The notes below the pieces were generated by a model, which was given only the letters and a program-made list of their open reading frames with translations, made no database searches and was not told the DNA's origin. From NCBI GenBank assembly GCA_016191875.1, contig JACPVG010000006.1:1-64000 (forward strand): DNA of 64,000 nucleotides. The letters run 5' to 3'. A program made the position numbers and the translations under genes. Numbering within the stretch: position 1 is the stretch's first letter; the number at the start of each line of letters is the position of its first letter. Shown here one piece after another: positions 7,905 to 16,006 of the stretch. The stretch is from Chloroflexota bacterium (GTDB taxonomy: Bacteria > Chloroflexota > Anaerolineae > Anaerolineales > UBA11579).

Positions 7905-9053
7905 ATGACCGAAAACCTGTCATCAACGACCAAGCTCTGCCCAACTTGTGGAACACGAGTGAGCCTTGATGCCTCTCGCTGCCCGATCTGCGGAACGCAA
8001 TTCGATGCAAAAGCCAAGGCGTCTGGCCAACCCCGAGCCGTTCAAGGAACGCGCATCCCCGAGATCACGATCAGCCTTCCCGTGGTGATCTTGCTCTTCG
8101 CCGTCTTCCTCCTTTCTGGGGCCGGCCTCACCTACCTTGGGCTCAGCGCCGCCAATCGGGTCGCCGAACCCTCGGCGATTCCTTCAGAGACTGTCACACC
8201 AACCCCGTCACTGACCCCGACCCCGGAAACACCCACACCCACTTTTACGCCCCAGCCTACTGGAACGCCGCTCAGTTATGTCGTCAAAGCCAATGACACC
8301 TGCGGCAGCATCGCATTTGCCTTCAGTGTTTCGGTTCAGAGCATCATCCTCCAAAACAGTCTCTCAGCGGATTGCGCCCTGTTCATCAACCAGGAACTCA
8401 AGATTCCCCAACCGACGGCAACGCCCTCTCCGATGGCCTCGGCAACGCTCTCGGACCCGGAAGCGACGATCGCTGCATGCGAAACCACTCTGCATGTGGT
8501 CCAGGAAGGGGAAACGCTCAGCCAGATCGCGGTCAGCTACGGCTTTGAGGGCGTGGATGCGATCATGGAGTGGAATGGAAAGACAGTAGACACTGCCTTT
8601 CTGGGCGAACGCCTGGTCATCCCGTTGTGCCAGCGCCAATTCGTACTCGGCATAGGCACAGTTACCCCCTCCCCCGCGCCCCCCTACCCCGCACCCGAAC
8701 TTCTCCTCCCTAGAAATGGCGAGGCCTTCGCCATCCAGCAAGATGCGATTTCCCTGCAATGGTCTTCCGTTGGCGAGCTCCGAACGAACGAATTTTATCA
8801 GGTGACGGTTACCGACATCACCAGCGGCGGAAATATTTCCCTGACAGTCGAGGTCAAAGATACACGCTTCAACCTTCCCCTCAGCCTGCGCCCCAGCGAG
8901 AGCAGGCCCCACATCTTTGAGTGGCAGGTTGTGGTCGTCGCACAAATCGGCGTCAAAGAAGATGGCAGTCCGATTTTCGTCAGCGGCGGAAGCGCAAGCG
9001 AGAAGAAGGTATTCTCATGGTCCGGAGGCACAGGCACACCGAGCCCAGCCTGA
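7905..9053 (+). CDS. Zinc-ribbon membrane protein with two LysM domains
   Basis: A 382-residue protein, taking MTENLSS as the start. Order: a zinc ribbon (CPTCGTRV...CPICGTQF), a single membrane helix (about 62-85), a low-complexity Thr/Pro linker (TPTPSLTPTPETPTPTFTP), and LysM 1 (YVVKANDTCGSIAFAF...). A second Thr/Pro linker leads to LysM 2 (LHVVQEGETLSQIAVSYG...) and a C-terminal beta-rich region. The zinc ribbon would be inside and the LysM domains outside, binding peptidoglycan or another glycan. This layout is common in Anaerolineae. There is no enzymatic domain, so it is likely a wall-binding or sensing protein. Confidence 0.82.
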   Translation: MTENLSSTTKLCPTCGTRVSLDASRCPICGTQFDAKAKASGQPRAVQGTRIPEITISLPVVILLFAVFLLSGAGLTYLGLSAANRVAEPSAIPSETVTPTPSLTPTPETPTPTFTPQPTGTPLSYVVKANDTCGSIAFAFSVSVQSIILQNSLSADCALFINQELKIPQPTATPSPMASATLSDPEATIAACETTLHVVQEGETLSQIAVSYGFEGVDAIMEWNGKTVDTAFLGERLVIPLCQRQFVLGIGTVTPSPAPPYPAPELLLPRNGEAFAIQQDAISLQWSSVGELRTNEFYQVTVTDITSGGNISLTVEVKDTRFNLPLSLRPSESRPHIFEWQVVVVAQIGVKEDGSPIFVSGGSASEKKVFSWSGGTGTPSPA

Positions 9054-9061
9054 CAAACAAA

Positions 9062-9090
9062 AGAGGACGCTCTTTCAACGAGCGCCCTCT
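9062..9090. terminator. Bidirectional hairpin between convergent LysM gene and gltA
   Basis: The arms AGAGGACGCTC and GAGCGCCCTCT form an 11-position stem with one mismatch around a 7-base loop, with A-rich sequence on the left and a CT-rich tract on the right. It sits between two converging stop codons, as expected for a shared terminator. Confidence 0.7.
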
Positions 9091-9109
9091 CTCTTAGCCA
9101 AGCGACCAG

Positions 9110-10396
9110 TTATCTCTTGGTTATTGCTACATAGTCGCGCTTCTCCGGCCCGATGTACACTTGCCGGGGCCGGGCGATTTTCTGCTCAGAATCGCCAAGC
9201 ATTTCCTGCCACTGAGCCAGCCACCCTACAGTGCGCGGAATGGCAAACAGGACAGGGAACATCGTCGCCGGAAGCCCCATCGCCTCATAAATTATCCCTG
9301 AATAAAAATCGACGTTTGGATAAAGCTTCCGTTCGATGAAGTAGTCTTCATTGAGCGCAATCTTTTCCAATTCGAGGGCGATATCCAGCAACGGGTTGCG
9401 GCCGGTCACTTCAAAGACCTCTTCGGCTGTCTTCTTGATAATGCTTGCCCGAGGGTCGTAATTCTTGTACACCCGATGCCCGAAGCCCATCAATCGCCGA
9501 TCACCGTTCTTCACGCTCTGAATGAAGTCTGGAATATTCTCAACGCTCCCGATTGCCCGCAGCATGCGTAGCACTGCCTCATTGGCGCCACCATGCAGCG
9601 GACCGTACAGACCTGCCGCCGCGCCAGCCATCGCCGAATAGGGATCGACATGGCTGGATCCGATCGAGCGCATAGCATTCGTGCCGCAGTTCTGTTCGTG
9701 ATCGGCATGCAGGATAAAGAGCACATCCAATGCTCGTTCCAGCGCGGGGTTGGGCTCATACTTGAGCTCGGTCATCTTGAACATCATGTTCAGGAAATTA
9801 CCCGTATAGCTCAGGTCGTTATCAGGATACATGTAGGGCAAGCCACGACTGTGACGGTAAGAAAACGCCGCAATTGTTGGTACCTTGGCAATCAGGCGCT
9901 GAATCTGAATTAGCCGGTTGTTGGGGTCGTGAATGTTGGGAGCTTCCGGGTAGAATGTTGAAAGCGCCGCCACGGTGCTGATAAACATCCCCATCGGGTG
10001 AGCATCATAGCGAAATGCATGGATAAAGTCCTTGATGTTTTCATGCATGATCGTATGGTGGGTGATGTCATACCGCCAGCTTTCGAACTGCTCTTTGGTT
10101 GGCAGTTCGCCGAACAGGATGAGGTAGGCCACCTCGAGATAATCGCTCTTTTCGGCCAATTGCTCAATTGGGTAGCCGCGGTAACGCAATACGCCTCGTT
10201 CACCGTCGAGATAAGTTATGGCGCTCTTCGTACTGGCGGTATTGGTGAATGCGGGGTCATAGCTCATCATGCCAAAATCATCGTCAGTCACTTTTATTTG
10301 GCGGAGGTCCAGTGCCTTGATCGTATTCTCCCAGATCGGAATTTCGTACTCCTTCCCGGTACGGTTATCTTTGACAGTAAGGGTATCTTTTGGCAT
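9110..10396 (-). CDS. gltA: Citrate synthase
   Basis: A 428-residue hexameric-type citrate synthase. Visible are the catalytic and oxaloacetate-binding blocks HADHEQNCGTNAMRSIGSSHVDPYSAMAGAAAGLYGPLHGGANEAVLRML, FGHRVYKNYDPRA and KLYPNVDFYSG, which hold the active-site His, His and Asp. It condenses acetyl-CoA with oxaloacetate at the entry of the TCA cycle. An AAGGAG site 6 bases before the ATG supports the start. It lies 19 bases downstream of mdh on the same strand, so an mdh-gltA operon couples oxaloacetate supply to its use. A hairpin terminator follows. Confidence 0.97.
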   Translation of the reverse strand: MPKDTLTVKDNRTGKEYEIPIWENTIKALDLRQIKVTDDDFGMMSYDPAFTNTASTKSAITYLDGERGVLRYRGYPIEQLAEKSDYLEVAYLILFGELPTKEQFESWRYDITHHTIMHENIKDFIHAFRYDAHPMGMFISTVAALSTFYPEAPNIHDPNNRLIQIQRLIAKVPTIAAFSYRHSRGLPYMYPDNDLSYTGNFLNMMFKMTELKYEPNPALERALDVLFILHADHEQNCGTNAMRSIGSSHVDPYSAMAGAAAGLYGPLHGGANEAVLRMLRAIGSVENIPDFIQSVKNGDRRLMGFGHRVYKNYDPRASIIKKTAEEVFEVTGRNPLLDIALELEKIALNEDYFIERKLYPNVDFYSGIIYEAMGLPATMFPVLFAIPRTVGWLAQWQEMLGDSEQKIARPRQVYIGPEKRDYVAITKR

Positions 10397-10415
10397 CGCG
10401 CACTCCTTCGGCAGA

Positions 10416-11342
10416 TTAGATCTTCAACGATTGCATCGTTTCGCGCACGGCTGCGGCAGATGCGTCGAGCATTTCTTTTTCAGCAGGGGTCAGTTCGTAT
10501 TCGTGAACTCGTTCAAGCCCGTTCCGGCCCAGTTGAGCGGGCACACCGAAGAACATGTCACTTAGACCATACTCCCCCTCCAGCCATACCGAACATGGCA
10601 CAATAAGATGCTTGTTCTTGAGGATAGCCTCGACCATCTGGGCAACGGCCGCCGCCGGAGCGTAAAAGGCGCTCCCGGTTTTCAACAAACTGACGATCTC
10701 ACCACCGCCCTTGCGGGTGCGTTCGACGATCGCATCAAGGCGTTCCCTGGAGATGAACTTGTCAAGCGGCAGGCCGCCGATATTGGAATGACGGACAAGA
10801 GGCACCATCTCATCGCCATGGCCGCCCAGAACATAGCAAGCTATGTTCTCCACACTCACACCTGTTTCCGTAGCCACAAAAGCGCGCATTCTGGCAGAAT
10901 CGAGAATTCCAGCTTGCCCAATGATGCGCTCGCGGGACAGGTTCCCTTTTTTCATCGCCACAAAACACATGACATCCAGGGGATTTGTGAGCACCACGTA
11001 GATCGCATCCGGGGAATTCTTCATCGTCGACTCGACTGCGCTTCCAACGATTCCCGAATTCGTGGCCAACAGGTCGTCCCGGCTCATGCCCGGCTTACGC
11101 GGAATACCGGCTGTGATTACGATGATGTCAGAGTTCGCAGTTTCATCATAGCCATTGCTCCCCGTAATCCTGACATCCTTGCCGACGATTGGCATGGACT
11201 GCTGCATGTCAAGAGCTTTCCCTTGCGGCATCCCTTCCAAAATATCCACAAGAACAATATCCGCAATTTCCTTCTCAGCAAGCCAGTGGGCAGTTGTTGA
11301 GCCCGTCATTCCAGCTCCAATAATTGATACTTTTGCAGTCAT
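10416..11342 (-). CDS. mdh: Malate dehydrogenase
   Basis: A 308-residue LDH-like malate dehydrogenase. The N-terminal dinucleotide fold (IIGAGMTGSTTAHWLAEKEIADIVLVDILEG) ends in an acidic residue typical of NAD preference. The substrate loop Arg residues (TAGIPRKPGMSRDDLL) and the catalytic His block (CYVLGGHGDEMVPLVRH) are present. It interconverts malate and oxaloacetate in the cytosol. AGGAG lies 8 bases before the ATG. It is the first gene of the mdh-gltA unit, and a TATAAT sequence occurs about 130 bases upstream. Confidence 0.96.
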   Translation of the reverse strand: MTAKVSIIGAGMTGSTTAHWLAEKEIADIVLVDILEGMPQGKALDMQQSMPIVGKDVRITGSNGYDETANSDIIVITAGIPRKPGMSRDDLLATNSGIVGSAVESTMKNSPDAIYVVLTNPLDVMCFVAMKKGNLSRERIIGQAGILDSARMRAFVATETGVSVENIACYVLGGHGDEMVPLVRHSNIGGLPLDKFISRERLDAIVERTRKGGGEIVSLLKTGSAFYAPAAAVAQMVEAILKNKHLIVPCSVWLEGEYGLSDMFFGVPAQLGRNGLERVHEYELTPAEKEMLDASAAAVRETMQSLKI

Positions 11343-11494
11343 TCATGCATCTCCTGTGTCAGCGATATCGAATCCGGCGCCAACATACCTGTATAGAAAT
11401 ACCGCCGAATACAATCTTCCTCCAGAGGCAACTGCCCCGCGTTTATAGGACAATCGTCATCTGGATTGAATTATAACATTTCGACTCCAATTAA

Positions 11495-11523
11495 AAGATG
11501 TGCCCCGGGACGGGGCACATCTT
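11495..11523 (-). terminator. Rho-independent terminator of trxB
   Basis: A perfect 12-base-pair stem (AAGATGTGCCCC with GGGGCACATCTT) closes a 5-base loop. Read on the minus strand it is followed by TTTTAA. It lies 16 bases beyond the trxB stop. Confidence 0.88.
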
Positions 11524-11538
11524 GGAGACTGCACCTGG

Positions 11539-12510
11539 CTATTCGGCTTCAAGAAAGCGTGTAGCCTGGATGGCAGCCGCGGCACCCATGCCAGCTGAAG
11601 TAATTACCTGCCGAAAGTGGGGGTCGGCGACTTCACCGGCCGCGAAAACACCAGCGATGCTGGTTTCCATGTACTTGTTCACCACCACGTAGCTGGCCTC
11701 ATCCAACTCGAGCTGACCCCGGAAGAGATCCGTATTTGGGCTGTGCCCGATGAATATAAAGACTCCATCTGTCTTGAACCGGGTTGGATCGCCGCTCTTC
11801 AAATTCCTCAGGCGCACTTCCTGAACTGTCCCATCGCCGGAGATATGGTCGATTTCGGTATCCCAGATGAATTCAATCTTCGGATTCTCCCGGGCACGTT
11901 TCTCAAGTATCGAACTTGCGCGTAGCTTATCCCGACGGTGAATGACCGTAACCTTATTTGCAAAGCGGGTGAGAAATACCCCCTCCTCCATGGCACTATC
12001 ACCTCCTCCCACCACGACCACATCCTTGTTCTTGAAGAAGAACCCATCGCAGGTACCGCAATACGATACGCCTCGTCCGGTAAAATCCACTTCGCCGGGG
12101 ACGTCCAGGTGTCTGGGAGTAGCGCCGGTCGCAATGATGATAGTCTTTGCCAGGAAGCTGCCCCCATAAGTATCCACTTGGAAAGGGCGCTGCGAAAAAT
12201 CAACTTCGGTGGCACTGTCATACACGATTTCAGCGCCAAACCTCTCGGCATGTGTCTTGAACAACTCGCCCAGTTCCGGGCCTCCCAATCCTTCTGAGAA
12301 TCCCGGGTAGTTCTCAACGATGTGCGTGATCGCCACCTGCCCCCCCATCGTCATGCCCGTCAGAACCACCGGCTTCAGTTCAGCTCTGGCAGCATAAAGC
12401 GCGGCGGCAAGCCCTGCAGGCCCTGCGCCAATTATGAGGACATCCACATGCCTGGAATCGGCTTGGCGTGCCTCTATTCCGGAATTTGCTTTGATCTCCA
12501 TTCGTCTCAT
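11539..12510 (-). CDS. trxB: Thioredoxin-disulfide reductase
   Basis: A 323-residue flavoprotein with the low-molecular-weight thioredoxin reductase layout. It has an FAD-binding GAGPAGLAAALYAARAELKPVVL near residue 27, the redox pair CGTCD (about 150), a second nucleotide-binding fold VVVVGGGDSAMEEGVFLTRFA, and the C-terminal FAD block GVFAAGEVADPHFRQVITSAGMGAAAA. It reduces thioredoxin with NAD(P)H in the cytosol. The start is ATG 12510 or 12501 (M4); both sit near an AGGGA sequence. It is a single gene with its own strong terminator. No thioredoxin gene is adjacent. Confidence 0.95.
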   Translation of the reverse strand: MRRMEIKANSGIEARQADSRHVDVLIIGAGPAGLAAALYAARAELKPVVLTGMTMGGQVAITHIVENYPGFSEGLGGPELGELFKTHAERFGAEIVYDSATEVDFSQRPFQVDTYGGSFLAKTIIIATGATPRHLDVPGEVDFTGRGVSYCGTCDGFFFKNKDVVVVGGGDSAMEEGVFLTRFANKVTVIHRRDKLRASSILEKRARENPKIEFIWDTEIDHISGDGTVQEVRLRNLKSGDPTRFKTDGVFIFIGHSPNTDLFRGQLELDEASYVVVNKYMETSIAGVFAAGEVADPHFRQVITSAGMGAAAAIQATRFLEAE

Positions 12511-12604
12511 TTCCCTGCGTCTATCAGTGGTTTCATATCTCCGACGGCCGTGTTCATGAGATTATTACGTCCAGAAATATGAGTGTTTAATCAGTCCCTG
12601 GAGC

Positions 12605-14212
12605 TTACTCACGCGGACCCGCCCGGAACACCCGCTCTTCGACATAGGGCTTGTATTGCTCAAAGTTCTTGGTAAACCGGCCCACCAGTTCCGCGGCCAC
12701 CCGGTCATAATCCTCCGGGTTTCCCCAGGTATCGCGCGGGTTCAATACCGAATCGGGGACACCCGAAACACTCTTCGGAATTGCCAAGCCAAACACCGGA
12801 TCTGCCTGGAAGGGCCGGCCAGCCAATTGGCCATCAAGAGCTGCCGCGATCATGCTGCGCGTATGTGGAAGTGAAATACGCTTTCCAACACCAAACGCAC
12901 CCCCGGTCCAGCCGGTATTCACCAGCCAGACGTTGGTCGCGTCATGGGCCTTGAGTTTCTCCTCCAACATTTCAGCATAGACGCTGGGTCGCAACGGCAG
13001 GAAAGGGGCGCCAAAACATGCCGAAAACGTGGTTTGTGGCTCCTGCCCAAGCCCCTTTTCAGTCCCAGCCAGTTTGGAGGTGTAACCAGACAGAAAGTAG
13101 TACAACGCCTGATCATTCGTCAACTTTGCAATTGGCGGTATGACCCCGAACGCGTCAGCGGTAAGGAAAAAGATGTCAGTTGGATGACCCGCCCGACCCT
13201 CTTCCACGATGTTGGGCAGATATCCTATCGGATAGGACACTCGGGTGTTCTCCGTATAGGTGTCATCATCGAAATCCACTCGGCGCGTGTTTGGATCAAT
13301 GCACACGTTCTCAAGTACAGAACCAAAGTGACGGGTGGCCTGATAAATCAGTGGTTCGAGATCGGGATTGAGTCGAATTGCCTTGGCATAGCACCCGCCC
13401 TCGAAGTTAAATACGCCATCGTTCCCCCAGCCATGCTCATCATCGCCAATCAGCATTCGCGAAGCATCTGAGGAAAGGGTTGTCTTCCCAGTTCCGGACA
13501 AGCCAAAGAACAATGCCACCCGGTCGCCTCCCCCGACGTTGGCTGAACAGTGCATTGGAAAAACGCCTCTTTTGGGAAGCAGGTAATTAAGGACTGAGAA
13601 AATGGATTTCTTGATCTCACCAGCATAGCTCGTGCCGCCGATCAAGACCACCTTCTTCGTAAAATTCAGTATGATGAAGGCTTCGGAGTTCGTTCCCTCT
13701 TCTTCGGGACTCGCCTGAAATCTAGGAGCTTGAATCACAGTGAATTCGGGAACATGTTGTTCCAGCCGGTCGAACGGCAAGCGGACAAACATGTTGCGCG
13801 CAAAAAGGTTGTGCCATGCGCTTTCGGTGATCACTCGAATCGGCATCACATGATCCGGGTGGTTGGCAGCCAGAACATCCTGCACGAACACGTCACGGCC
13901 CTGAAAGTAGGCCGTCATACGCAGATAAAGTCGGTCGAAGGCTTCCGGCGTAATCGGCTGGTTGACCTTCCCCCACCACACGTCTTCGGTCGTCAGGTCA
14001 TCCCGGACGATAAACTTGTCATTGGGTGCCCGCCCAGTATGCTGGCCAGTTCGCACCACGACGCCGCCCTCATGGGCCAGAATGCCCTCTCGCCGCGACA
14101 CAATGCGTTCGATAAGCGGCGCGGTTGGAAGGGTCCAGTATTCCATGGTGGTATTACGGATGCCGTGATTCTCCAAGCCATAACGACTGGGTGTGCCCAT
14201 CTGATTTGTCAT
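12605..14212 (-). CDS. pckA: Phosphoenolpyruvate carboxykinase (ATP)
   Basis: A 535-residue ATP-type PEP carboxykinase. Substrate-binding RTGQHTGRAPNDKF, the metal and oxaloacetate block MHCSANVG, the P-loop FFGLSGTGKTTLSSD and the DDEHGWG block are all present, and the length is typical. It converts oxaloacetate plus ATP to PEP and CO2 for gluconeogenesis. The start is supported by GAGGAG 6 bases upstream. On the minus strand a TATAAT occurs about 36 bases before the start codon. Next to mdh-gltA, it places the oxaloacetate branch point in one neighbourhood, though in separate transcripts. Confidence 0.96.
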   Translation of the reverse strand: MTNQMGTPSRYGLENHGIRNTTMEYWTLPTAPLIERIVSRREGILAHEGGVVVRTGQHTGRAPNDKFIVRDDLTTEDVWWGKVNQPITPEAFDRLYLRMTAYFQGRDVFVQDVLAANHPDHVMPIRVITESAWHNLFARNMFVRLPFDRLEQHVPEFTVIQAPRFQASPEEEGTNSEAFIILNFTKKVVLIGGTSYAGEIKKSIFSVLNYLLPKRGVFPMHCSANVGGGDRVALFFGLSGTGKTTLSSDASRMLIGDDEHGWGNDGVFNFEGGCYAKAIRLNPDLEPLIYQATRHFGSVLENVCIDPNTRRVDFDDDTYTENTRVSYPIGYLPNIVEEGRAGHPTDIFFLTADAFGVIPPIAKLTNDQALYYFLSGYTSKLAGTEKGLGQEPQTTFSACFGAPFLPLRPSVYAEMLEEKLKAHDATNVWLVNTGWTGGAFGVGKRISLPHTRSMIAAALDGQLAGRPFQADPVFGLAIPKSVSGVPDSVLNPRDTWGNPEDYDRVAAELVGRFTKNFEQYKPYVEERVFRAGPRE

Positions 14213-14234
14213 GCAGTTCTCCTCGCCAAATCGG

Positions 14235-14253
14235 TATAATGTCGAGCATTATA
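14235..14253. promoter_or_regulatory. Back-to-back TATAAT boxes upstream of pckA
   Basis: TATAAT occurs on the + strand at 14235-14240 and on the minus strand at 14248-14253, in the spacer between pckA and the divergent YgfZ-like gene. The minus-strand copy is well placed for a leadered pckA mRNA with its GAGGAG site. No convincing -35 hexamer is visible for either. Confidence 0.45.
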
Positions 14254-14318
14254 TCGCCGAATGATTTTGACCCAGCGGGCTTACCGAGTCACTCGTAGTA
14301 GAATCTACAGTCAACGCA

Positions 14319-15293
14319 ATGATTACACCAGCCTACCGATTCTGTCTGGAAACCTTGGCATGGTTCCCGCATCCCGGCTCACCCCTGGTTTTGGCGAGCG
14401 GGCCGGATTGCATCGCCTTCTTCCAGCGTCAGACGACAAACGATCTGCGCTTGCTTGGTCCTCGCCTTATTGTTGTCGCGGCGCTGACCGACGCATCCGC
14501 CCGAATCCTTGACCTGTTGGAATTTATTGCGCTAGGGCCAGAAGCAATCGGAATTCGCTCGAACTGCAGTTCATCTGAGGAACTTGCGCGCTATCTCGCC
14601 GCTCGAATCTTCCTAATGGATAAATTGACGATCGAGCTCTCATCAGAAGACTATTGCGCCATCGATATAGAAGGCCCGAAGGCAATCGAGACTTTGGAGC
14701 GCGTGGGATTCGGCCTCTCCGTGGAAGCGAACATCGGCAACGTCCTTAACCCAACGGATAAGAGCAGCCGACTGCACGCCTACATCCGACCCGGAATTGG
14801 GGGAAGGTTTGGTGTGCGTGTGCTCGGCCCGGCGAATGAGACCAGAGCGCTGGGCGGGACGTTATCGGAAGTGGCTCCGCAATTGGGCGAACTCGATTGG
14901 CAGATTCTCCGCATCGAAGCCTGCCAATCTGCTCCACACGCTGAACTCTCGGCTGCATACACGCCACTCGAAGTAGGGCTGAATTGGGTGATAAACAATG
15001 ATAAGGGATGCTATACCGGGCAGGAAGTGATCGCACGGCAGCAAACATATGGAAAGGTCTCAAAATCCTTAACCTGCCTTCAATGCGAGGTCCCCCTATA
15101 CCCGGGACAGACGCTTCACTCAGCCCAAGGAATTGCTGGGACGGTGACCACTGCTGGGGAGTCGCCGGAGTTTGGGCACATCGGGCTGGCCGTCCTCAGG
15201 AAACCCTATCATCTTCCCGGGACGCGGCTTCTGATCGGAGATGAGTCCGGGCAGAGTGCTGTCGTCACTCGTCTGCGCTCATCAACCTCATAA
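14319..15293 (+). CDS. ygfZ: YgfZ/GcvT-like folate-binding protein
   Basis: A 324-residue protein with the YgfZ hallmark KGCYTGQEVIAR at about 230-240 and an aminomethyltransferase-like fold on either side. YgfZ uses tetrahydrofolate to help build or repair iron-sulfur clusters, for example in MiaB-type radical SAM enzymes. It lacks the full-length glycine cleavage T-protein arrangement, so YgfZ is the better call than GcvT. It is divergent from pckA, and its stop overlaps the convergent aldolase-like gene by 6 bases. Confidence 0.85.
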   Translation: MITPAYRFCLETLAWFPHPGSPLVLASGPDCIAFFQRQTTNDLRLLGPRLIVVAALTDASARILDLLEFIALGPEAIGIRSNCSSSEELARYLAARIFLMDKLTIELSSEDYCAIDIEGPKAIETLERVGFGLSVEANIGNVLNPTDKSSRLHAYIRPGIGGRFGVRVLGPANETRALGGTLSEVAPQLGELDWQILRIEACQSAPHAELSAAYTPLEVGLNWVINNDKGCYTGQEVIARQQTYGKVSKSLTCLQCEVPLYPGQTLHSAQGIAGTVTTAGESPEFGHIGLAVLRKPYHLPGTRLLIGDESGQSAVVTRLRSSTS

Positions 15294-15935
15294 ATGAAAA
15301 TGACGCCATTTTCTGATCAAGGCGATTTCCTCGGGATCTAGAAGCGGCGGCAATCTCCCCATTGCCAGGCATCCCAGAATCTCAAACGCGGTGCGCTCTA
15401 TGATAAGGGCAATGTCTGCAGCCTTTCGCAGGCTGGAGGCCGCTACCACCAGGCCATGATTCTGCATCATCACAGCCACTCGGGAACTGCCGAGAGCTCG
15501 TGCAACCGCTCTCCCCAATTCAGCGGTGCCGGGGAGCACAAAAGGCACCCTGGGGACCTCGCCAACGATCACGGCCCCAGTTGAAACCGGCAGGAAGGGT
15601 ACGCCCGAAAGCGACAGAATTGAACTCTGAGGGGCATGGGCGTGAATTACAGCATGGATATCCTCGCGCGCCCGGTAGATTTCACAGTGGACAAACTTCT
15701 CACTGCTTGGCTCAAACTGTGAATGCGTCAGCACATTTCCATCCAAATCGATTCCGACAAGCATGTCCCCCGAGATGTTCCCTTTATGAACGCCGCTCGG
15801 CATGATCCAGATCTGCCCGTCTTTTTCGTGCTCGCGAAAACTGATATTTCCGCCAGTTGATGTGACTAGCCCATTCGAGAACAACTCGCCCAGTATAGCC
15901 AGCAATTCCTTTTTGGTCGCCGTTATATCGCTCAT
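15288..15935 (-). CDS. Class II aldolase/adducin family protein
   Basis: A 215-residue protein with the fuculose-phosphate aldolase-type core. It shows STGGNISFR and MPSGVHKGNI phosphate-binding loops, a catalytic Glu region SSEKFVHCEIYRARED, a zinc pair in HAHAPQSS, and the third His in MMQNHGLVV. Family members cleave sugar phosphates (fuculose-, rhamnulose-) or act as epimerases or dehydratases (AraD, MtnB); the substrate cannot be fixed here. I chose MSDITATKKE (15935) because AAGGG lies 5 bases before it. The track's start at 16052 would run through the promoter of the divergent phosphatase gene. Confidence 0.85.
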   Translation of the reverse strand: MSDITATKKELLAILGELFSNGLVTSTGGNISFREHEKDGQIWIMPSGVHKGNISGDMLVGIDLDGNVLTHSQFEPSSEKFVHCEIYRAREDIHAVIHAHAPQSSILSLSGVPFLPVSTGAVIVGEVPRVPFVLPGTAELGRAVARALGSSRVAVMMQNHGLVVAASSLRKAADIALIIERTAFEILGCLAMGRLPPLLDPEEIALIRKWRHFHL

Positions 15936-15993
15936 ATTTACCCTTTCAGATGCCATGCCCACAACAAGCGAATCACACGCTGGTCGGGAATAG

Positions 15994-15999
15994 TATAAT
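15994..15999 (+). promoter_or_regulatory. TATAAT -10 box, leaderless start of the SpoIIE-type phosphatase
   Basis: A perfect TATAAT ends 7 bases before ATG 16007, placing the transcription start essentially at the start codon. The track's start at 15950 lies upstream of this box. Confidence 0.55.
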
Positions 16000-16006
16000 T
16001 CCCTGG